Source: Liolophura sinensis (taxonomy: Eukaryota; Mollusca; Polyplacophora; Chitonida; Chitonidae). Taken from it: a DNA stretch of 64,000 bases. The position numbers were made by a program, and so were the translations under genes. Each line of letters begins with the position of its first letter. The stretch's first letter is position 1. The stretch spans positions 40,165,187 to 40,229,186 of the forward strand of contig NC_088301.1 of NCBI RefSeq assembly GCF_032854445.1. The letters run 5' to 3'. The notes below the pieces were generated by a model. It searched no databases and was not told where the DNA came from. It saw nothing but the letters and a program-made list of their open reading frames with translations. This document shows, one piece after another, positions 26,855 through 37,500 of the stretch.

Positions 26855-26965
26855 CAGGTGGTTAAGTGAACCGGACAAAACCTGGGGGAACCCACGACCA
26901 TCCGCAGGTTGGTGTCGTACTACCGGAATAGAAAGCCAACGTGAGTTGGACTTGAACTGCACTGG
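26855..26965 (+). repeat. partial CGGCGGCCAGCAT-family repeat
   Basis: Only the right half is kept: GGGGGAACCCACGACCATCC, GCAGGTTGGTG and GAAAGCCAACGTGAGTTGGA. Confidence 0.6.
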
Positions 26966-27240
26966 TCAGAAGCATCTTGAATCAGAATTATGATGTCCTT
27001 AATTACACTGAATTCAGCAAGTTTTGTGAACATGACATGCAGAGCCAACTATCACACTCTATGTCGTCGCTACTCTGGTTTTACTGTCTATGATGAGAGT
27101 CTTTTATATTAATTATAGGGTGTGAACCCACCCCTCCCTAGAGAAAGAGAAAATTAAGAAATGACAAATTAATAACATATGTTTAAAACTGCAGAGGACG
27201 CCAGTTGAAAGTTGAATATTTTATTTTCCTTAAATGAATG

Positions 27241-27340
27241 TTTCGGAAAACATTCGGTCATCTGCACCTGGGTGTTCTACATGTGCTAAATTTAGCACAT
27301 ATAGAACACCTTTCCGATCTTTCTGATGACGTTATAAAAG
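27241..27340 (+). repeat. hairpin/TGACGTCA repeat, copy 2
   Basis: GGAAAACATTCGGTCATCTG, then a 40-bp near-perfect palindrome at 27271-27310 (19 of 20 pairs match), then TTCTGATGACGTTATAAAA, where the octamer is altered to TGACGTTA. Confidence 0.75.
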
Positions 27341-27372
27341 GCCAGAAATAATAAGAAAATCGACCACAAAAG

Positions 27373-27470
27373 TTCCTGAAAACATTCGGTCATCTTTACA
27401 CACGCGCTAGCGTTCTATATGTATACTTCATATAGCGCACAATCTTCTCAGTGACGTCATAAAAATCATG
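27373..27470 (+). repeat. hairpin/TGACGTCA repeat, copy 3
   Basis: CCTGAAAACATTCGGTCATC, an internal GCGCTA..TAGCGC imperfect palindrome, then TCTCAGTGACGTCATAAAA with the octamer at 27452-27459. It lies about 30 bases after copy 2. Confidence 0.75.
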
Positions 27471-30400
27471 TGTTCGTTTTCGTTGTTGGGAAAGTGTACG
27501 ACATGCCTTAATTCTGTTTCTTTCGTTTTCTTTTTTAATTCGAGGGAAGTAAATTTTATTCGGTAGCGTTCCATCACATGATCCCCTTTATGCTTACGTT
27601 GTAAGCATATGGGTATTACCGTGTGTCAGCAATCGAAGAAATGGGTAACTTTCAGCATGGGTGTGATGACTCAAAACTTTCGCTTTCACAAGCCAGTTTT
27701 AAGCTGTACATAAATATCACTTTGCTTTAATGAGCACAACAACACAGAAACAACCATGTGTCAGAGAAAATAGGAAATGATAAACTAATTTGCTTTGAAC
27801 CGACTTGATTTAGGCGGCTAATATGTTCTTCATTCACGGAGGTTATTTAAATGTAGGCCGAATTTAGTCAAAGACTCACGACAAGGTTATTTCCCATTTG
27901 CATCTGGGCCCCACTATGCTACATAGCCATACCAGTATTCGGGAGGGTGGCGTTGTTTTACTGAAATTTTCCGTAATAAAACACACTGAATGCCTGAATG
28001 CAGGCCTGAAGATTTTATTTCTTACAAAGAATTTAACAGACATTAACGCAAAACTAAGACCATATTCAAAGGCCCTCACAACACCAACTGTTCACCTTAA
28101 TGGGCCAAACTGCGCATAAAAAATATAATGCTACACAATATCAAAATCAACTGTTCATGGCTGTAGTCCAACAGAAAGCAGAGCTATACAGAACACTACA
28201 GAAAATGCCTATATTTTCTTTATTTTCTAACAGCTGTACACTCGGGCAAGACTGTTGAAGGCAAAACTTGCCTACAGGTATTGTCGACACCTGGACTGAG
28301 CTATACGCGTGTCTTACTACCGTGCCCGGATGGATTACCTCCCTTAGACTAAGTACGTTTTCGCTGTTTGCCATTCGTATATAGATATATAATTATACAT
28401 CACGCAGAGAAATGAAACAAAATTTTATTTTAAAATGATCTTCCAGTTTTTAAACACCATCTATAATTTTTCCATACACCTGTTCTCATGACTTTTGATA
28501 TCGACGGTTAACGGGAAAACAAGTGAAAACGAAAATGTCTGTTTAATGCATTCTGCTTTTATGTATTCCACGTCGCACAGATACAAACCCCTTGCTCAAA
28601 AGCCGTTATAATGTTTGAATCCCACAACAAGCGGGTTGATCTCGGGTGGATCTCTTCACGCTTTTTACTTTCTATACTGTTCTACTCAGTTCGTGGGAAA
28701 GTATCTCCTAGATACATCAAGGCGAAATTATTAAGACTCCGCCCATATCAGAAACCTATGTTTACTTAATCATGCAGTGCGCTACACAATCTGTCACCTA
28801 GAACATGCCTATACAGCTAAAGACTTGCCTGCATTATAAAACCGTGATCCTTTCTGTTTGTTAGCAACAGGCAATGGTGGGCTTGGTCGATTCTTGCTGT
28901 GTACCAACCGTGACAGTGTTAATATTATTGTCCATACACATATAATTCTTCATAAGATATTATTTAGTACAAAAAAAAAACAAAAAAAAAAAAACAAAGC
29001 AAAAATGCATGCGTATCAATAATAAGTGTTACTATACCAGCACAAGGCCCTATGTATGTATCTTGTGTTTTCTTGCGACTGATATAGGCTACTGTCAATC
29101 CCGGAATGCATGAGCACTATACTATTCATATAGATTAGCTTGACCACAGCCCTTAGCAACCTATATATGTTACATCGGGCCCCGTGTGTAAATACATGTG
29201 TTTAGTTTTAATACACTGTCTCTAAGTCCTTTTGTCTTCAGATTTAGTGCTTTATATAATTAATACCCACATATATGCCACAGTTGAAATACATGTGGTG
29301 TTGTATAATTAAGCTACACATGGGGTATATTGTTTATTTACCACTGAAGCTGTCTATGCAAGTTATGATCTCAGGTATAACAAATACCCAAGCTAGTATC
29401 AGTTATCGTACACAAAGAGAGTAAAAAGTACCTAGCTTTAACTGGTATACACGTCACAGAGGGGGTCAATGCTCACGCCCCAAAACCGACGCTCATGATC
29501 ATGCTCCTACTCTAAAATGACGAGGGAGCAAGAGTTACGCAACAAACTCTTCCGTTATTCTGGACAAAATCCTTTGTACTGTGCATACATGGATATACAC
29601 GCACATTCAACACGCTGCAACTTCTAAAGATATAATAAATTAATTAAAAATGTTAATTTTTGTCACTTAGATGAGCATACAGCAACATACAGATTACTCC
29701 AGATTTTTTGTCAGTATTTTTGTGCATGAACTCCTTTGTTAATGTGAAATGAAAATAAAACATAATGCAAAAAATAAAATAAATAAAAGAAAAGAAAAAA
29801 GAAATAATAAAAAAACAAATACCAGGAGTACTACTCAAACACAACCACCTCGCCTCCTCAAAACGGTATCGTGTGTAGGTCGAAGCAACCTTTCATTCAA
29901 GAACATGTACGCGGTCACATGGAATAGTTGCGAATGTTACAAACATTGTTGCGAGCCTTGTGCAGGTATAAATGACAACAAGGTTCACTTTGAGTGCATA
30001 GTGAGAGACTCGATATCGCGCATCGTTCATGCATGTCATTCACAATAAATCAGATAGTTTAACTTCTATTAAAGTGAGCTTTATTTTATTGTTAACACAA
30101 GAGCGGATTTTTCGGCATATCATGAGGGAGTGGTTACAATAGCAGTTTTGGGTGTTGTTGATTACATAATCTTTGTAGTACATGGATCAAGTTCGGCTGT
30201 ACGCCGACACTCTACCGTACGTGGTGTCATTGAAGATTTTACATTCAGTAACATGGACACCAAATTACGATTACTGCGATTTTCAACTATTGTCGCCTTG
30301 TGCACATTGAGGCACTGGTACGCTTATAATCATTTTATATTTCAAAGTTGTGGGATTCTCAGAAAACACAGTAGTAAATTCCCGCTAAATTGCCGTACTC

Positions 30401-30479
30401 CTTTCCCGCTTTCCGCTTTTTTCGTTGAACAATGTAACCACTACAGCACGTTCTAGTAACAGATGGAGGGAAAAAGAAA

Positions 30480-31012
30480 AAAGCCCATTGGCTCTGACGT
30501 CGAATGTAGGACTCTGGCTGGATGTTGATTGGTGGCTGGTTAAATGGAATGCAGTGAATGCTGAGTTCGCCTGAACCTGGGCAGTTTTCTTGGCTTGGTG
30601 CCAGCTCTGTACTTGACTGACCTGGTGTAGTTAGGCCTGCGCGAAATAAAGTAGATCTATGTCTGAGCTTTATGTTTTACTTTTGTATAATGTCCAAAAA
30701 CAAAATTGCACTTCATAATGATATCAAAATCGCACACAATAATTTATATATCAATATTGATGTAATTTTTCGTGAAATATTTATTTGGCAACATGCCAGC
30801 AGCCTCCCCCTTACTATGCGCGCCAGACGGTGTATGAATATTGTGCTAATTTCCCCACAACAATGCTGGTTCAAACGTTTATAACAGGAGCTGTGTATTT
30901 TGAAAGGGCCAGACTCACTCACAACGAGAAACTCGTAAGGACGACCCTCGTGAAGTTCTTCGGTTGTATACTCGCAACAGAGCAAGAGTGTTGGATATTT
31001 ACCTTACACACC
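30480..31012 (+). promoter_or_regulatory. PIM: PIM promoter / 5' UTR region
   Basis: It contains two inverted CCAAT boxes (CCATTGGCT near 30485 and GATTGGTGG near 30529) and an NF1-like half-palindrome TTGGCTTGGTGCCAG near 30590. No clear TATA box is seen. The transcription start is not determined; the frame of the first coding exon is open back to 30776. Confidence 0.35.
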
Positions 31013-33615
31013 ATGCTTGCGAGAAAGATTAGTTTGAATGTTTTCGCATGTAATATGGGATTTCATACGGAGAAAGAACGACACGGTAGGTTTCCTTGTA
31101 AAGCATTGCGGTGTTTTGCTACGATTTTCCGACTGGACCGCCATTTGTGTATTTTGTTCTGCGGTTGTTGCTATTCTCCTGGTTGTTTCAACTTGTGTTC
31201 TTGTTCTTTATTACAGTTCGGGAAAAGGAAACCTTCGAGAAGGCTTATTCCCTTGGACCTGTACTAGGCAGTGGTGGTTTTGGGACCGTATACTCGGGCA
31301 CTAGACGCCGTGATGGCTTACCGGTAGGTGAACGTGTTTCTTGGAAGATAGCCCACCCATTTAAGCGAGTCAGCTTCGAGATTTTCAGTATTACCCGTCG
31401 TTCTGAAAATAAGTGTCCGTTTCTAATGAAAGATTAATTTTCTTTTTCAGGTTGCCGTTAAACACATTTCAAAGCAGAAAGTCACGGAGTGGGGACAGGT
31501 ATGTAGACCTAGGGTTACGGGTTATGTTTGAGTAATGTGTAAAACATGTTCGCCAGACGGGACTTGGCAGCTTGCCAAGTAGGGCTTTACCGCCCAAGCG
31601 GGAAGCATACTTTGAAAAGGCATATACTGTTCACTCGCAAATTCTACATTAGACTAACTTAGGCGTTTTAATTCCTGTCGTTGAAATGTGCCTGCTCTTT
31701 AGTTGTTATGTAGGCTTTTCTCAACTAAAACATGTAGCCTACATGATGTAGATTTCTCTGGGCATGCCCAGTTAACTGTTGAATGCAGATATCCATGTTT
31801 TTACACTATTCCTAGTCATCCACATGTTCTTTGAGTGGCACAGCCTGTTTCATTCTTGCGCAAGTAACTAATTTTGTAAACGCAAGAGTAGCTTTTCGTG
31901 TGACATGTACAGACAGGCCAAAATTTATCCTGTCTTGTAGTCTTTCTTTTGAATGGAACCCTTTTTATTTTTTTGTTATAAGAATCGACATGGACTTAAA
32001 CGTAGAAGTTTTTTTGCTCTTTCAGTGTTCCATCGTACTGGGTCACAGTTTGTTTCGTTATATGTTTAAAATATTATTTACCAATTTATCATACAGAAGT
32101 TCTAATGTTGTTGTTTTTATTTCAACAGATAAATGGTGTATCTGTACCACTGGAAGTGTGCTTACTGAAAAAAGTATCCCATTTGGATGGGGTAATTAAA
32201 ATGCTGGATTTTTATGACAAAAGTGATAGTGTTATTATTGTGATGGAGAAACCTGAAAGTGTTAAGGACTTGTTTGACTATATCACGGAAAAGGGACCAC
32301 TTGGTGAAGATGTGAGCAGAGATTTCTTCCGACAGATCATTCAATCTACAATGGATATACATAGAGCTGGTGTGGTACATCGTGATATAAAGGATGAGAA
32401 CATTCTAGTGGACATGAAAACTGGTCAGCTAAAGGTGATTGACTTTGGATCTGGAGCTTTCTTGAAGGACACAGTTTACCTTGATTTTGATGGTAAGTCA
32501 CTTAATGTCTCTAACAAATTTGTGACACTTGAACCATTATGATTGGGAAATATAATGAACATTTCTGACGTCCAGTTGAGGTGATCTCTCATATTAGGTT
32601 GCTAGTCATAATTTTGTTTTTTCAGAAGATCTAGTATTTTAGCTAGCAGATAATCAGTTTGGTTTGGTTAGAGCACTGGAACCAGACAACATTGAGTCGT
32701 GCATTAATACAATAGTTAAATTCATGGCCACTGTTGCAGAACTGAAAAATGAACATGTGTGTTAACTTGCATTATCCTGTTAACTATAGCTAGCAATGGA
32801 GGTATTGTGAATATACACTCCAAGAGCACAATTTGCAATTTGTATTACTGGCAGCTTAAGAACAACTTGCATTAGCAGTCGCATCAGATTAGGAGATAAG
32901 GTATCTTTTTTTCACCTGCCCTTACTCCATATCCTGAGCAAATTTGTAATAGACTGGACTGAGTGTGATTTTTAATTCTAAGTGAATGTTCAATTTGTAT
33001 TTGACAGGAACCCGTGTGTATTCCCCACCTGAATGGATTCGCTTCCATCGTTACCATGGCCGATCTGCTGCAGTATGGTCACTTGGCATCCTCTTGTTTG
33101 ATATGATTTGCGGTGACATCCCCTTCGAACAAGATGAACAGATCATGAAGGCTGAAGTTGCATTCCGAGGCAGATGTTCAGCAGGTCAGTGTCTCCTATC
33201 CTGTCTCTACAGGACTTAACTCCCCATACTTTAATCAGGAAAAACTGAAAGGCCATATGAGCTGTTACAAATGTGTGCATAGATTCATGATTACTGCTGT
33301 TACTTCTATCTTGATTTATTTCCATATATTTGCTAACACTGTATTGTGTGTCAGTGTGTATATAAAATATACACATTCAAATATATTCCCCTAAATTCTG
33401 AGGAAGAAATTTGAACCCAACGTCCTTTTGGTTTTTCAGAAGTAAAAGATCTTGTCAGGAAGTGTCTATCCATCCGACCATCAGACAGGCCTTCTCTGGA
33501 GGACATTTTAGAACATCCGTGGATGCAGATTGGGAAGACTTGTGTAAGACGAAGCTCTTTGGACCAGCGATTAGTGGATCTGGCATCTGCTACCAGCAGT
33601 ACAGAGAGTATATGA
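31013..33615 (+). CDS. PIM: PIM-family serine/threonine kinase
   Basis: Six coding exons: 31013-31085, 31217-31323, 31451-31498, 32129-32492, 33008-33184, 33440-33615; all GT-AG and in phase, 314 residues (human PIM1 has 313). The ATG has an ACC context and gives MLARKIS, like the MLLSK start of vertebrate PIMs. Kinase features: glycine loop [16 protein letters not shown] with Lys64, helix-C Glu85, hinge MEKPES with the PIM-specific proline (Pro118), HRDIKDEN with Asp162, DFG with Asp181, then [20 protein letters not shown], the PIM activation and P+1 segment, and GDIPFEQDE. From the family: constitutively active kinases, controlled mainly by expression, that promote survival, growth and cap-dependent translation. 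The ETFEKAY segment looks closest to PIM3, but assignment to one vertebrate paralogue is not meaningful by eye. No damage is seen. Confidence 0.95.
31499..32128 (+). other. PIM: PIM intron 3
   Basis: GTATGT donor, ..TTCAACAG acceptor, phase 0. Nothing else recognised. The two preceding PIM introns (31086-31216 and 31324-31450) are each under 150 bases. Confidence 0.9.
32493..33007 (+). other. PIM: PIM intron 4
   Basis: GTAAGT donor, ..TTGACAG acceptor, phase 1, splitting the Gly codon of DFDGTRVYS. Nothing else recognised. The last PIM intron, 33185-33439, has a GTCAGT donor. Confidence 0.9.
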
Positions 33616-34610
33616 CCATGAAGTAAAGTCTAGTGAAATTCTAGAATCCTAGCTACATCTGTGATAGGCATGCTCCTGGAAGCCTGTGTGAGATCAGGTG
33701 GTCCCATGTCGACTGCTCTATGGGCCTTTCCAACGTGGCCTACAAGCGTTTACAGCAGGACAGTGCCCATGAACTGACTGGAAAACTCCAGTCGTCAGCT
33801 TCCACAGCTCAAACACTGCCAGTGCAAAGACTGATGCCAATCAGGACTGTTTGGAATATTGTGGATCTGTTGATTTACATCCTTAGACAAAATATTGTTT
33901 GAGGACTGTGAATGTATATTTATATGGAGGAAAACATGAACTATGCAATGGTGCCAAATGACTTTACTCAAGATTCCAAGACAAATAAAAAAAAAAAAAC
34001 AAAAAAAAAATGGCATACTATGTAAGACCTTAAAGAAATAAGCGTGATAGGATGCCATTTTATTTTCCAAGCAAAAATCAATGCAAATTAATGACCAAGT
34101 CGAAACAGAAGGTTGTACAATGTATAATGTGTAAATATGTGTGATGGGTGCTAGTAAATTAAGGTGCAAGAGGTGTTTGAGTGATTGGGTTTTTTTTCAT
34201 CTGGATGCTTGTCTGTTGAATGGAAAGCTCTCACGTTATTGTCAATGTGGACGTTGCAAGATTCATTTTACATTTCAAGATATTCACATCATCGTTTCAT
34301 TAATTTATTCAATTTTATCTCATTTTTACCATTTTTTTTTTCTTGTTAGTTCTTTTCTGTTTTGAATTGCCATTCATGTACATGCGTTGCGTCCACTCTA
34401 AATTATTTCAGTGTTGTATGCATGTGTGTGGGTATGTGTGATCAATGTGTTGTAAATAGAAAATAAACTATTGGCTTGTGAGTTGACTGCAAGTGTCATC
34501 TCCCATGCTTACAAACTATTTATTGTGGGGTTTCAAGCTCTGCTTATTGTATGTCCAGAGGTATTTTTTTATAGGTGAAAAGAAATAATAAACCTGTTTT
34601 ATGTTAAAAG
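33616..34610 (+). terminator. PIM: PIM 3' UTR and poly(A) candidates
   Basis: AATAAA hexamers at 33984, 34462 and 34587. The one at 34462-34467 is followed by GGCTTGTGAGTTG, a GT-rich element, and is the best candidate end. An A-rich stretch at 33985-34010 (A with two single C) follows the first hexamer. Confidence 0.45.
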
Positions 34611-37253
34611 TAAACACACGATTTTGTTCTATAGTGTCTTCCTTTTGGTTGAGGCATTAATTATGTTAGTTACATGCATGTTAAAACCTCTTCTTTTCGA
34701 GGCATTGGGAATTTGAAGTCCAAATGGAGTATGCTTTGTTTCAATTCGCATTTGGAAAACCAACTGTTAGGAACTACAAACTGCGGAAAGTTGTTTCATT
34801 AGACTGAATAATCCGTCAACCCCATAGCCTGATTTGAAGTATTCCAAAGGATCTCTAAGTCCTTGGAGGACCCAAGTGCGGCTGTCCCAGGTTGATGAAT
34901 TAATTCAGTGGAGACTAACAGCTGGTGTTGAATACTGCCAGGTCGACCTCCAGCACGAAACCTTGAACAAGGTCATGTCGCTTCCCGCACCCAACCCCGT
35001 TCATGCACTAAAGCTAACTGACATCTCGGCTTTATTTCGCGATAGTCGTACGATATATAGAGCCTTTACAGCCTGTTAACTTTCGTAAGGTCTGTAGGAT
35101 TATGTAGATACGCACGATTAAGGTGCCTCAGAAAATCGTTCTCCGCCTCGAGGTAGAGTGATATACATTTATGTGTAGTGGTGTGTTCTGAAGGCAGTCT
35201 TGACAAAAAGCCGACGTTTTTTTGTAATGGCCACTCAACAACAAATTCTTGACATTTTCTCGTGTTGCACTGTGCTAAGCTTGTCCATGAACGCCAAGGT
35301 TATCCGGGAACATTTATGTTTACATGAAACGTCTAGTGCTACGTAGGTCATTATAGCGGCAGATCGATATTACATTGAAAAGGTTTACAGGAATACACGC
35401 ACACGTGGATAGGCAGAGGAGCGGCGTGGGAGTGGGATAGTATCCATTCTGTTTATTTAAACAGTCAAAAAGGGTTATAGTTCAAGAGCAGCTGTTTCCA
35501 CCTACGACCGATTATGCAGATACGAGGACTCTTCACACAAATCACTAAAACATGCGCATGCAGCTGGCCTAATACTGGTTGACGCATTCACTTCTACAGT
35601 ATTTTACTTGTACTTGAAACATGGCCCGTTTATTGGTGAATTTGAACTGCATGGTAGGTCCAGCTTGTGACATTCGTACAAGTCCATTATAGAAACTTGG
35701 GCATTAAGTACGGTGTGAGGGCCTCCTCGACAGTCATGTCAATGACAAGAACCTGCTCATTCTTGTATGGCAGAAGACCGTATTAACATGCTGGTCACTG
35801 GACATAATTCATATACTGTCGAACGATTCCCGGGTTGTTCAAGGCTTTATGCATGACATGCACAGGACAGCTTGCGTGATGATCCGCACTGAGGTGAAAG
35901 CTGTGGGGGTGCAGTAATGACCCTTTATATGGATGCACCAGACTACAGCGTAAGTGGAACAAAAGGTTGATTTTGGTAGTAAATACGGGTAAAATAGAAA
36001 ATAGGGTGAGCAGCAGGTGTAACGTGGGAAAGAGACATGCAGCTACATACGTATATGTCGGCACATTAAAAAGAAACAAAAAAAAAAAAAACGTTCATGT
36101 CATTTTCAAGACTTGATTATCTTTAAGGCGTGATAGACCCTTACCTACACAGCCACCTTATCTGCAATTTGAAGTTTTACAGCTTTCATATCTGTTCTAT
36201 TTTTGAGCCACGACACACAGACGGCTGAAGGGTTGTATCTTTTAGGAAGGGGAAGCATACAAATGGTGCACGATCTGTACTTTCACAGGATTGGCAGATC
36301 GTTTTGACCTCATTTTATGACTGTGACATGCCGGGGAGATAAGACAGGGAATTTGTTTAAAAGGACGCCAGAGGAATAATTTGTATACGAACATATTTCA
36401 TACATGTTTTACCCAGTTATAGACGTATACAGTGGAAAAACAACCAACTAACTCCATTCTTGAGGCAAAGAAGCTACTTATATGGAAGGTGAATTACACG
36501 TTAATTCCCTAGCCGGGTATTGTTAATAAATGTTTGTGTAAGATTATTGTATGCGACATTTTTTTTTTTTTTGTCATTTGTTGCTGAAGTACATCTACAA
36601 GCAAATTCGTAATGTCTGAAACATTCCCACGTGTAAAATTTCGCGTCGGCTTGTTGGCAGACCCTCCTTGATGTTAAAGGTTAAATTTTGGCCAATCGAC
36701 CATGTATAGACAGGCGGAACGGCAGATTGGTACAACCGCTTACATAGTCGCAGCTAAGAAGGCGTTTCTGATGTTTCGGCTCTGTAAAGGTAAGTTTTTT
36801 CCCTTATTAGTTACTAACTCCCTTCAATATCGCCGATGCGTGTTCACTGTCAAATGCTGATTTTTGAATGAATTAGCATCACTCTATACCCCCTGAAAGC
36901 AACCTCAATTTTACAAATCCCCCACTAGTCTTGCATAGTAAAATATTTGGTCAATTAGGGTTTTATGCATTTGGATTTATACAACAGAATCAGCTATATA
37001 TACGTGCAGAGTGACTTTCTTGTAATACATGACCTTCAAAATATGTATTTAGGTAGCATTGAGGCTTATCTTATGTAAGCGTGTATATACTTATATAAAT
37101 ATACATAGCATGAGTTTGCATTCCTTATTCGTGTACGTCACACTATCTGAAGCAAACGTGGTTTAGGTTATCTGACTGACCCAGGGGCACAAGTGACATT
37201 GGTCCTCTCGAATGAAAGAAATATGTCCCCTATTTCACTCGTGCAAAAGGACA

Positions 37254-37273
37254 AACACACACACACACACACA
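37254..37273. repeat. (AC)n microsatellite
   Basis: About ten uninterrupted CA units. Confidence 0.9.
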
Positions 37274-37408
37274 GGAAGTATATATTTAAAACTATGTACT
37301 TTTAGTTTATAGTGTTGCAAAACCATCCTGCTTTCATAAATCTTGCGGTACACATGCATACAACGAGTAGATTCCTTCACGGGTAGATCGAAACCAGCGA
37401 AAATGCTG

Positions 37409-37500
37409 GCTCGAATGAGGCTGGAACTCACGACTTGTAGGCCCGAACGCTCTACAAACAGAGCTATCCAGCTAGACACTCCAAGTCGTGAGTTCCAGTC
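37409..37500 (-). repeat. tRNA-derived SINE head with inverted second copy
   Basis: On the minus strand TAGCTCTGTTTGTAGAGC is a box A and GAGTTCCAGCC resembles box B. CTGGAACTCACGACTTG (37421-37437) is repeated inverted and perfectly at 37482-37498, so part of a second head faces the first. Confidence 0.6.

Larger units (their letters stand above)
24451..30479. other. intergenic region before PIM
   Basis: About 6 kb without recognisable coding. It contains a three-copy hairpin/TGACGTCA repeat, a cluster of small hairpins at 25875-26050, a partial repeat at 26855-26965 and A-rich runs near 28972-28996. Open frames at 29749-30048 and 30130-30456 match nothing I know. Confidence 0.5.

Noticed and set aside
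29749-30456. Two same-frame open frames of 99 and 108 codons upstream of PIM
   Set aside because: In-frame stops separate them, the first starts in an A-rich run, and no protein family is recognised.
30785-31267. 160-codon open frame over the PIM first exon
   Set aside because: Its apparent first codon is TTG, and it runs past the splice donor at 31086 into the intron. Only the part from 31013 to 31085 is taken as coding.
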